A DNA stretch of 10,673 nucleotides from Rhodoferax sp. (lineage in GTDB: Bacteria; Pseudomonadota; Gammaproteobacteria; Burkholderiales; Burkholderiaceae_C): positions 1 to 10,673 of the forward strand of contig VERU01000049.1 of assembly GCA_018882485.1 (NCBI GenBank), in the 5' to 3' direction. Both the position numbers and the translations under genes were made by a program. Numbering within the stretch: position 1 is the stretch's first letter; each line of letters starts with the position of its first letter. Below the pieces are notes generated by a model. That model had not been told where the DNA came from. It saw nothing but the letters and a program-made list of their open reading frames with translations, and ran no database searches. Shown in pieces: positions 1 to 5,485 of this stretch.

Positions 1-127
1 CGGGAAGAGCGGGCAGTTTCGTCGAGGAATGCCCCATGTTTGAATTGTTTCGTCCCGCGACTGGAGTTTGGTCCTTGCGCGCTTCGATTGCGCCAGAAAG
101 GGAGGCTTTAGCTGACCTGTGGGATGC
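1..127. repeat. Direct repeat copy 1 (displaced internal nadE segment)
   Basis: These 127 bases are identical, base for base, to 1017-1143 inside nadE; the match ends at base 128 (a here, t at 1144). The segment corresponds to nadE residues about 240-282, the linker between the amidase and synthetase domains. Read in the nadE frame, this copy runs nine codons past the junction and stops at TGA 153-155, so it cannot encode a working synthetase end. The repeat starts at the first base of the window, so its true left boundary is unknown. It is either the end of a tandem duplication with a 1016-bp unit or an assembly overlap. Confidence 0.95.
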
Positions 128-300
128 AGGGCAGTCAGGAAAGCCGATTTCATGAAATGGGACGCTTCCGGACCCTGGCTCGCCCAAAGCACATCCCAGT
201 GGACCCGGTCAAGTCCACTCAGTGACGGCAGCACCTGGATGACATAATTTCCGTCTTCGGGTGGTTCACCCTCTCCCTCTCCATTGGCCTGGCTGTGCAT
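128..300 (-). pseudogene. 5' fragment of a GNAT-like (DUF482/COG3146-type) gene, cut at the repeat junction
   Basis: On the minus strand an ATG at 300-298 opens a frame of 57 codons before the repeat junction. After an acidic, Gly/Glu-rich start of about 17 residues it reads YVIQVLPSLSGLDRVHWDVL and then, near residues 48-58, HFMKSAFLTAL. A beta strand followed by W-x-x-L and an F-x-x-x-A-F-L-x-A-L segment is what I recall from the N-terminus of DUF482/COG3146 proteins (GNAT-fold, annotated as peptidoglycan biosynthesis/recognition). In that family the last motif continues as AL-E-x-SG. Here it changes exactly at 127/128 into unrelated antisense-nadE sequence (HPTGQLK), which stays open to base 1 but has no family resemblance. 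The gene is therefore truncated in this assembly. No convincing Shine-Dalgarno sequence precedes the ATG. The family call rests on a short segment. Confidence 0.5.
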
Positions 301-1978
301 GGCGATCAAGATTTGTGTATTGCAGTTGAACTTTGTGGTCGGTGATCTGCAGGGGAATGCCCGAAAGATCATAGCCGCCGCGAACAGTGCCTATGAAGAC
401 GGCGCCCGTCTGGTGCTGACGCCGGAACTGGCAATTTGTGGTTATGCGGCCGAGGATCTTTTCCTCAGGGATTCTTTTACGGAGGCCTGCTTGGAGACGG
501 TTCACCAGGTTGCTCAGGCCTTGTCGGACTTGCCGGGTCTTGCGCTGGTGCTGGGTCATCCGCTGGGCGGGCATGCCCGCACCCGGTCTGTTGCAACATC
601 GTATCGATACAACGCCCTGAGCGTCTGGCGTGAAGGGAGGCAGGTGGCAGTCTATGCCAAGCGTGAGTTGCCCAATTACCAGGTTTTTGACGAGAGGCGG
701 TATTTTCGGCCGGGGGAACAGGTGTGTGTATTTGAAGCGGGGACCGGTGCGCAACGGGTTCGTGTCGGGCTGCTGATTTGCGAGGATGCGTGGTTTGACC
801 AACCGGCGCGTGAGACCTTGAATGCGGGTGCGGAATTGTTGTTGGTGGCCAATGCATCCCCGTTTCATCTGGGCAAGGGGCTTGAGCGAGAGGAAATGAT
901 GAGGCGGCGTACGCGCGATTGCGGTTTGCCCATGATTTATGCCCATCTGGTCGGAGGGCAGGACGAGGTGATCTTCGAGGGGCACTCCTTTGCATTGCAG
1001 GCCGACGGTACTCTGGCGGGAAGAGCGGGCAGTTTCGTCGAGGAATGCCCCATGTTTGAATTGTTTCGTCCCGCGACTGGAGTTTGGTCCTTGCGCGCTT
1101 CGATTGCGCCAGAAAGGGAGGCTTTAGCTGACCTGTGGGATGCTCTGGTCCTGGGGGTCAGAGACTATGTGAACAAGAACGGATTCCCCGGGGTCATCAT
1201 CGGACTTTCTGGTGGCGTCGACTCTGCACTCGTTTTGGCAGTGGCTGTGGATGCCCTGGGGCCAAGTCGGGTTCGCTGCGTGATGATGCCCTCGCCCTAC
1301 ACAGCAGATATCAGTCGTATCGACGCCCAGGAGATGGCCAGTCGGATGGGTGTGCAGTACGACGTTATTTCCATCGTGCCGGAATTCGATGCCTTCCTTG
1401 GCTCATTGGCCCCGCATTTTGGCAATCGGCCGGCCGACGCCACGGAGGAAAACATCCAGGCTCGCATCCGGGGGACGCTGTTGATGGCGCTCTCCAACAA
1501 ATCGGGGAGCATCGTCCTCACCACCGGCAATAAGTCGGAGATGGCGACTGGGTATTGCACGCTGTACGGCGATATGGCCGGGGGTTTTGCCGTGATCAAG
1601 GATCTGACGAAAACCAGGGTGTTCAGCCTTGCAAACTGGCGCAATGACCACAACCCCTACCAGACCTGTGAGGCGCCGATACCCCAGCGCATCATCAGCC
1701 GTCCACCGAGCGCAGAGTTGCGCCCCGACCAGACCGATCAGGACAGTCTGCCGCCTTATGACGTGCTGGATGCAATCCTTTGCCATTACATGGAGGAGGA
1801 TCAGAGTATGGATGAGATCGTTGCTGCAGGCTATGAACCCGAAGTGGTCGGGAAAGTGATCCGCTTGATCAAGCTGAATGAATACAAGCGGCGTCAATCA
1901 CCGGTGGGAATTCGGGTGACCCATCGTGGTTTTGGCAAGGATTGGCGTTATCCTATTACCAACCGATTTAATGGCTGA
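299..1978 (+). CDS. nadE: Glutamine-dependent NAD+ synthetase
   Basis: 559 residues, the usual length for the two-domain enzyme. It catalyses ATP-dependent amidation of nicotinic acid adenine dinucleotide to NAD+ in the cytoplasm, with glutamine as nitrogen donor. Residues 1 to about 250 form a nitrilase-type glutaminase domain with the expected Glu-Lys-Cys triad: E43 in TPELAICGY, K121 in YAKRELPNY and C161 in LLICEDAW. The C-terminal synthetase domain carries the PP-loop SGGVDS at 304-309, then TTGNKSEMATGY and a lysine/arginine-rich end. The ATG at 299 is chosen because the protein then begins at the conserved KICVLQLNFVVGDL strand; a TTG at 284 would add five residues. No clear ribosome-binding site is visible, because the upstream DNA is the divergent GNAT gene. 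glnB follows after 12 bases, suggesting co-transcription. Part of the gene (1017-1143) is repeated at the left edge of the window. Confidence 0.97.
   Translation: MAIKICVLQLNFVVGDLQGNARKIIAAANSAYEDGARLVLTPELAICGYAAEDLFLRDSFTEACLETVHQVAQALSDLPGLALVLGHPLGGHARTRSVATSYRYNALSVWREGRQVAVYAKRELPNYQVFDERRYFRPGEQVCVFEAGTGAQRVRVGLLICEDAWFDQPARETLNAGAELLLVANASPFHLGKGLEREEMMRRRTRDCGLPMIYAHLVGGQDEVIFEGHSFALQADGTLAGRAGSFVEECPMFELFRPATGVWSLRASIAPEREALADLWDALVLGVRDYVNKNGFPGVIIGLSGGVDSALVLAVAVDALGPSRVRCVMMPSPYTADISRIDAQEMASRMGVQYDVISIVPEFDAFLGSLAPHFGNRPADATEENIQARIRGTLLMALSNKSGSIVLTTGNKSEMATGYCTLYGDMAGGFAVIKDLTKTRVFSLANWRNDHNPYQTCEAPIPQRIISRPPSAELRPDQTDQDSLPPYDVLDAILCHYMEEDQSMDEIVAAGYEPEVVGKVIRLIKLNEYKRRQSPVGIRVTHRGFGKDWRYPITNRFNG
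1017..1143. repeat. Direct repeat copy 2 (native copy within nadE)
   Basis: This is the second copy of the 127-bp exact repeat. Here it sits in an uninterrupted nadE reading frame, so it is the native location. The distance between copies is 1016 bp, and the DNA between them (128-1016) holds the GNAT 5' fragment and the first 239 codons of nadE. Confidence 0.95.
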
Positions 1979-2329
<351 letters not shown>

Positions 2330-2330
2330 C

Positions 2331-2918
2331 TCAGATCGCGGTAAGGTCAGGGGGGGGCGAAAACCCTGCTGCCTGTATCAATTTCGACAACAGTGGTGGC
2401 GCGATCTCGCCACGAATGACCAAAGACGATTGCTGCGCGCTCATGAATCCATTGGATTCCACGCGCTCGAGAAAGGTGTACAGCGCATCGTAATGTCGCC
2501 TGACGTTCAGGATGCCGATGGGCTTCTGGTGGTACCCCAGTTGACGCCATGTCCAGACCTCGAATAATTCTTCAAGGGTTCCGATACCGCCGGGCAGAGC
2601 CAAAAAAGCGTCACTGATTTCCGCCATCTTGTGCTTCCGTTCATGCATGGTCTGCACGACGTGCAACTCGGTGCAGCCGGGGTGCGCCATCTCCCGGTCG
2701 ACCAGTGCCTCGGGAATCACGCCGATCACCCTCCCACCCGATTGGAGAACAGCGTCTGCCGTGACGCCCATCAGTCCATTGCGACCGCCTCCATAAACCA
2801 GCTGCCCACGGTGCTCGCCGATCCATCGACCGACTTCAGCGGCTGTCGCTGAATACAGAGGGTCGGTGCCCGTACGGGAGCCACAATAAACACAAAGTGA
2901 AAAGGCCGTTTCGCTCAT
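2331..2918 (-). CDS. LOG-family protein (TIGR00730, Rossmann fold), putative nucleoside 5'-monophosphate phosphoribohydrolase
   Basis: 195 residues, a typical length for the short bacterial LOG family. Plant and bacterial LOG proteins hydrolyse cytokinin riboside 5'-monophosphates, or AMP-like nucleotides, to free base and ribose 5-phosphate. The physiological substrate here is unknown. Visible motifs are VYCGSRTG at the first strand, YGGGRNGLMG (42-51), MHERKHKM (91-98) and the hallmark PGGIGTLEE (109-117), whose Arg/Glu neighbourhood forms the active site. Older annotations call such proteins lysine decarboxylase, which is not supported. The ATG at 2918-2916 overlaps the RDD-gene stop by four bases (ATGA on the minus strand), a sign of translational coupling. 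The 3' end carries a C8 tract (2350-2357 as G on the plus strand), where an indel would alter only the last few residues. This is the last gene of the leftward unit. Confidence 0.9.
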   Translation of the reverse strand: MSETAFSLCVYCGSRTGTDPLYSATAAEVGRWIGEHRGQLVYGGGRNGLMGVTADAVLQSGGRVIGVIPEALVDREMAHPGCTELHVVQTMHERKHKMAEISDAFLALPGGIGTLEELFEVWTWRQLGYHQKPIGILNVRRHYDALYTFLERVESNGFMSAQQSSLVIRGEIAPPLLSKLIQAAGFSPPPDLTAI

Positions 2919-3418
2919 TGAACGGGTTCATGCCCCGGTTCGACGCAGACCAGCTGGGTACCGGCCAGCGCGTCATGCCAAAATTGCTGCCGCGGGTGGA
3001 AGCGACTGAGAACCGCCCAGATGGCAATCCACCCCAGCGAAATCACCACCGCCTCGGATGCGGACAGATTCAGCACCATGGCGCTTGCAAGTCCCGGAAG
3101 AAACCAAAGCCAGCTGAGTGCATACCGTACCAGGGCTCGCTGCTGAGACAAGGGTCGGCCCTTGATGTCCAAAACCTGAATTCTCCAGGTCTTCATCGCC
3201 AGTGTCTGACCCCGTGACCACAGCCAGACAAAGTAAATTCCCGCAACGATGAAGATGAAAAACTGCAATGCGTGACGATTGTCCAGAGCGTGTCGGGTCT
3301 GGGTCAAACTGCTGAACAGGTAGCCGGCGATGAACACGACTCCGAACATCAGTACGCCTTCATAAGCCCAACACGCCATGCGGCGCAGCAAACCGGGCGT
3401 ACGGAGTTCAGAGGGCAC
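2915..3418 (-). CDS. RDD family membrane protein
   Basis: 167 residues with four hydrophobic segments at about 22-38, 52-67, 99-117 and 123-138, so an inner-membrane protein. RDD-type landmarks are the Arg-Arg before the first helix (LLRRMACWAYEG), the GQTLAMKTWRIQVLD segment after the second helix (70-84) and HDALAGTQLV near the end (148-156). The aspartate of the eponymous motif in the first helix is replaced by Tyr-Glu (residues 19-20), which I recall as common in this subfamily. Function is not established; some RDD proteins are implicated in transport. The start is GTG at 3418-3416, without a strong ribosome-binding site. The preceding DUF3106 gene ends 20 bases upstream, and the stop overlaps the LOG-family ATG. 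All of this suggests one transcript with the sigma cluster. Confidence 0.85.
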   Translation of the reverse strand: MPSELRTPGLLRRMACWAYEGVLMFGVVFIAGYLFSSLTQTRHALDNRHALQFFIFIVAGIYFVWLWSRGQTLAMKTWRIQVLDIKGRPLSQQRALVRYALSWLWFLPGLASAMVLNLSASEAVVISLGWIAIWAVLSRFHPRQQFWHDALAGTQLVCVEPGHEPVQ

Positions 3419-3438
3419 GCTGGGTCACTCAGTCCGCC

Positions 3439-4113
3439 TCAATTCCCGCCAACTTCTTCCGCAACGATTGCGCCAGGCACCGTCGGCAGCAAGGTGTTGC
3501 GATCAACCCAGTCGGCGTGGGCCATCAAGCGTCCCTTGGTGCCAGGCCCGAGTCGGTTCGCAGGGAAAACAGCGAGCTTCTTTTCCGTGATCACCGAAGA
3601 CCTGGCGCCCGACTTTGGAAGAGGAGCGGGCTCGGTGGCAGCCAGCCGCTTGCGCTCTTCCGGGCTCAACGCCTGGTAGGCTTGCCAGGTCTTCAATTTG
3701 TCGTCCCGGGCGATGCTCTGTACCGCACTGAAGTTCAATCGGGCCTGAGCACGTTCCGGGGCGCTGAGGTTGACCCACTCGGTCATGCGGCTGTGCAATT
3801 TGATCTGGTCAGCCGGCGACATATTCTTGAACGACGCCGCGATGGCAATCCACTTTCTCTTTTGGGTTTCTCGCAGATCCGACCATTTGTCGGCCAGCGG
3901 CTTGAGTGAGTTCATCTGGTCCACTGTCAAGGTATGCCATCTCGGGCCGGACTCGATGCTCCGCGGTTTGGGTGGTGCCGGCTGGGACCTTTCCGCGTTG
4001 GACTTGCCCAACGTCAGGCTGGAATAGGACGTCTGTGCAGCCCAGATTGGGCTTATGCCGGGCAGGATTGATGTGACCGTGGTCAAGATCAGGAAGGTGC
4101 AGAGCGTGCGCAT
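3439..4113 (-). CDS. DUF3106 domain exported protein
   Basis: 224 residues from the ATG at 4113. An ATG immediately before it (4116) and one at 4176 are alternatives. The 4113 start puts GAGGA (4124-4120) six bases upstream and leaves a clean signal peptide: basic start, hydrophobic core about 4-20, and cleavage likely after the alanines at 25-26 (IWAAQ). The mature part has the DUF3106 pattern, helical and rich in Trp, Lys and Arg: WHTLTVDQMNSLKPLADKW, then KRKWIAIAASFKNMSP, then RMTEWVNLSAPERAQAR. The second part of the protein (KLKTWQAYQALSPEERKRLAA) repeats a similar LSPEER element, and the tail is less ordered. Biochemical function is unknown. It lies 67 bases downstream of the DUF3619 stop, within the sigma-factor unit. 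The L-T/S-x-x-Q/E-style helices are loosely reminiscent of CpxP/CnrX-type periplasmic sensors; that comparison is inference only. Confidence 0.85.
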   Translation of the reverse strand: MRTLCTFLILTTVTSILPGISPIWAAQTSYSSLTLGKSNAERSQPAPPKPRSIESGPRWHTLTVDQMNSLKPLADKWSDLRETQKRKWIAIAASFKNMSPADQIKLHSRMTEWVNLSAPERAQARLNFSAVQSIARDDKLKTWQAYQALSPEERKRLAATEPAPLPKSGARSSVITEKKLAVFPANRLGPGTKGRLMAHADWVDRNTLLPTVPGAIVAEEVGGN

Positions 4114-4180
4114 CATGGGTCCTCGGGAGACTCCGATATGGGTCGGGTGGTACCGGTTCTGCTCGAACATCACCATCTGC

Positions 4181-4621
4181 CTACTTGGTCATCTCGCCAC
4201 GGATCCGCAAGAACTGAGCAAATCCTGGATCTGTGTAGGCGACCGTCGGCAGATCATCAATGAGTATGGCGGAATCAATCTCGGCCAACTCATCGGCCAC
4301 CCACCGATTCTGAAGCGCATCGATCGCGAAGAGCCCGATCAGTAGGCTGCAAATCGGTGCCGCGACGGCGATTCGCCCCCAATTTGGCCGCAGGAGGACA
4401 GGGAATATCTGGAGAAGCCGTTTGCGCTTGGGTGAACTCGATCCCGAACCCGCTGCAGTCCTGACCGTTGCAGCTGAGAGAACCGCACGGACACGCGCAG
4501 CTCTCAGTCGCTCACCGATGTCGTGCGGTAACTCGTCCAGGGAGTCGGTTAAACGGGCGGCCATTTTCAGGGCCAATCGCCGCTGGATCATTTCCGCTCT
4601 CTGGTCATAACGATTGGTCAC
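4181..4621 (-). CDS. DUF3619 single-pass membrane protein, probable anti-sigma factor
   Basis: 146 residues from a GTG at 4621-4619. This start is chosen because it overlaps the sigma-factor stop in a GTGA arrangement and gives the N-terminus expected for DUF3619. Residues 1-80 are charged and probably cytoplasmic, with the conserved LDELPHDIGERLRAARVRA (28-46). Residues about 82-100 are the single transmembrane helix. Residues 101-146 should be periplasmic and carry IDDLPTVAYTDPGFAQFL (121-138). This topology, with the gene translationally coupled directly behind an ECF-type sigma factor, is typical of transmembrane anti-sigma factors. That role is inferred from position and topology, because I cannot see a recognised anti-sigma domain such as ZAS or RseA. 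Running upstream in the same frame to 4678 would add 19 residues inside the sigma gene, which is unlikely. Confidence 0.85.
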   Translation of the reverse strand: MTNRYDQRAEMIQRRLALKMAARLTDSLDELPHDIGERLRAARVRAVLSAATVRTAAGSGSSSPKRKRLLQIFPVLLRPNWGRIAVAAPICSLLIGLFAIDALQNRWVADELAEIDSAILIDDLPTVAYTDPGFAQFLRIRGEMTK

Positions 4622-5184
4622 GGTTTGATACCCTTGTTCAGTAATGCGGTCGCCAGAAATTTGACGGCTCTGGAGCAATGTGTCTTAACACTGCCCTCGG
4701 AGCATCCCATCGCGGCGGCCGTCTCAGCGATATCCATCTCCTCCCAGTAACGCAAAAGGAAGGCCTCTCGTTGACGAGCCGGCAATTCTTCAATCTCTCG
4801 TTCAATGATACGCAAGGTTTGTGCCCGCTGAGACAGGGATTCCGGGGTCTCCGAGGCCTGCGATTCACTTGCGGACAGCATATCCTCTACCGCGTCCAGT
4901 TGGGGTAGATCGGAATCCAGCGGTGGGGTTGGCGTGTCCAGAAAAACCGCCTGCCGAGACCGGTTTCGGCGGAACCAGTCGAGGATGTTGTTGGACAGGA
5001 TTCGCTGAAACAACATCGGCAGTTCCGCCGTTGGCTTGTGTGCGTAATGCTCGACCAGCTTCATCATGCTGTCCTGAACAACGTCCAGGGCGTTGTCATC
5101 GTTTCGGAGGTGGAAACTGGCACGTTTGAATGCGCGCTTCTCAACCGATTCGAGAAAATCCGATATTTGCTGCTGAGTTGCCAC
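4618..5184 (-). CDS. ECF-type RNA polymerase sigma factor (sigma-70 family)
   Basis: 188 residues, the usual length for a group 4 (ECF) sigma factor with only regions 2 and 4. Region 2 spans about residues 16-80: AFKRASFHLRNDDNALDVVQ and the -10 recognition helix segment LPMLFQRILSNNILDWFRR. An acidic linker follows (about 85-120). Region 4 spans about 125-180: IEELPARQREAFLLRYWEEM, then the helix-turn-helix DIAETAAAMGCSEGSVKTH, which would contact the -35 element. The start is GTG at 5184; the frame has no ATG upstream before a stop, and the protein then begins MATQQQISDFLESVEKRAFKR, in line with related proteins. No strong Shine-Dalgarno sequence is seen. The gene heads a leftward five-gene unit and is divergent from ilvB. 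Its stop overlaps the DUF3619 start by four bases. Confidence 0.92.
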   Translation of the reverse strand: MATQQQISDFLESVEKRAFKRASFHLRNDDNALDVVQDSMMKLVEHYAHKPTAELPMLFQRILSNNILDWFRRNRSRQAVFLDTPTPPLDSDLPQLDAVEDMLSASESQASETPESLSQRAQTLRIIEREIEELPARQREAFLLRYWEEMDIAETAAAMGCSEGSVKTHCSRAVKFLATALLNKGIKP

Positions 5185-5263
5185 AGTATGGTGGTCGCGT
5201 TCCGTGGCGCCCCGTGCCCCGCCGAGATCGTTGAGGGCGGGGTCAGGACCGCCCTAGAAGCAA

Positions 5264-5272
5264 ATTATGGCA
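5264..5272 (-). promoter_or_regulatory. Candidate extended -10 promoter for the sigma-factor unit
   Basis: The minus strand reads TGC-CATAAT (5272 down to 5264), five of six matches to TATAAT with the TGn extension. No good -35 hexamer sits 16-18 bases upstream. A start near 5257 would give a leader of about 73 nt before the GTG. It could be a chance match, and an autoregulated ECF promoter was not recognised. Confidence 0.3.
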
Positions 5273-5326
5273 CCCGGTGGTCTTGGCGCGCTGCAACGGA
5301 AGCCCAGGGAGCCCGGTCAAGGACGA

Positions 5327-5335
5327 TGCGATAAT
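5327..5335 (+). promoter_or_regulatory. Candidate extended -10 promoter for ilvBNC
   Basis: The plus strand reads TGC-GATAAT, five of six matches to the -10 consensus with the TGn extension. No convincing -35 hexamer is present. Transcription from about 5342 would give a leader of about 144 nt before the ilvB ATG. Confidence 0.3.
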
Positions 5336-5485
5336 CTCGACACACGTCACATTGCAAACGGGTCTTGGTTCGGCAGGTCCACTATCGCTGCCCATGGCTT
5401 TGACCCTAAGCGCTGCGGCGAAGCCACGAGCTTCCGCCCAGGCGTACCCTAGGTCTTTCGTCAGAGAAATTCGCAAAGGTTGATC

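Larger units (their letters stand above)
5185..5485. promoter_or_regulatory. Divergent sigma-factor / ilvB intergenic region
   Basis: This 301-base gap between head-to-head genes should hold promoters for both directions. I see one extended -10 candidate for each direction (listed separately), and two GC-rich inverted repeats at 5216-5254 that would lie in the sigma mRNA leader. GAAGC 5420-5424 and GCTTC 5430-5434 form a small 5-bp hairpin in the ilvB leader with no T-run. The ilvB ribosome-binding site is AAAGG at 5475-5479. Short frames in the ilvB leader, for example ATG 5394 to TGA 5483, are not enriched in Ile, Val or Leu codons. I therefore see no attenuator peptide here. Confidence 0.6.

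Noticed and set aside
1..127. The terminal repeat as a mobile-element end or phage attachment site
   Set aside because: It is an exact internal piece of nadE with no inverted ends, no transposase or integrase nearby and no tRNA, so duplication or assembly overlap explains it better.
284..298. TTG start for nadE at 284
   Set aside because: It adds five residues not expected in the family, and the ATG at 299 directly precedes the conserved first strand.
4117..4180. N-terminal extension of the DUF3106 protein to ATG 4176
   Set aside because: The extension would bury the signal peptide behind about 20 polar residues, and the downstream ATG at 4113 has a GAGGA at good spacing.
5394..5483. A 29-codon frame ending next to the ilvB start, considered as an attenuation leader peptide
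   Set aside because: It has no cluster of Ile, Val or Leu codons, no convincing start signal, and no terminator follows it.
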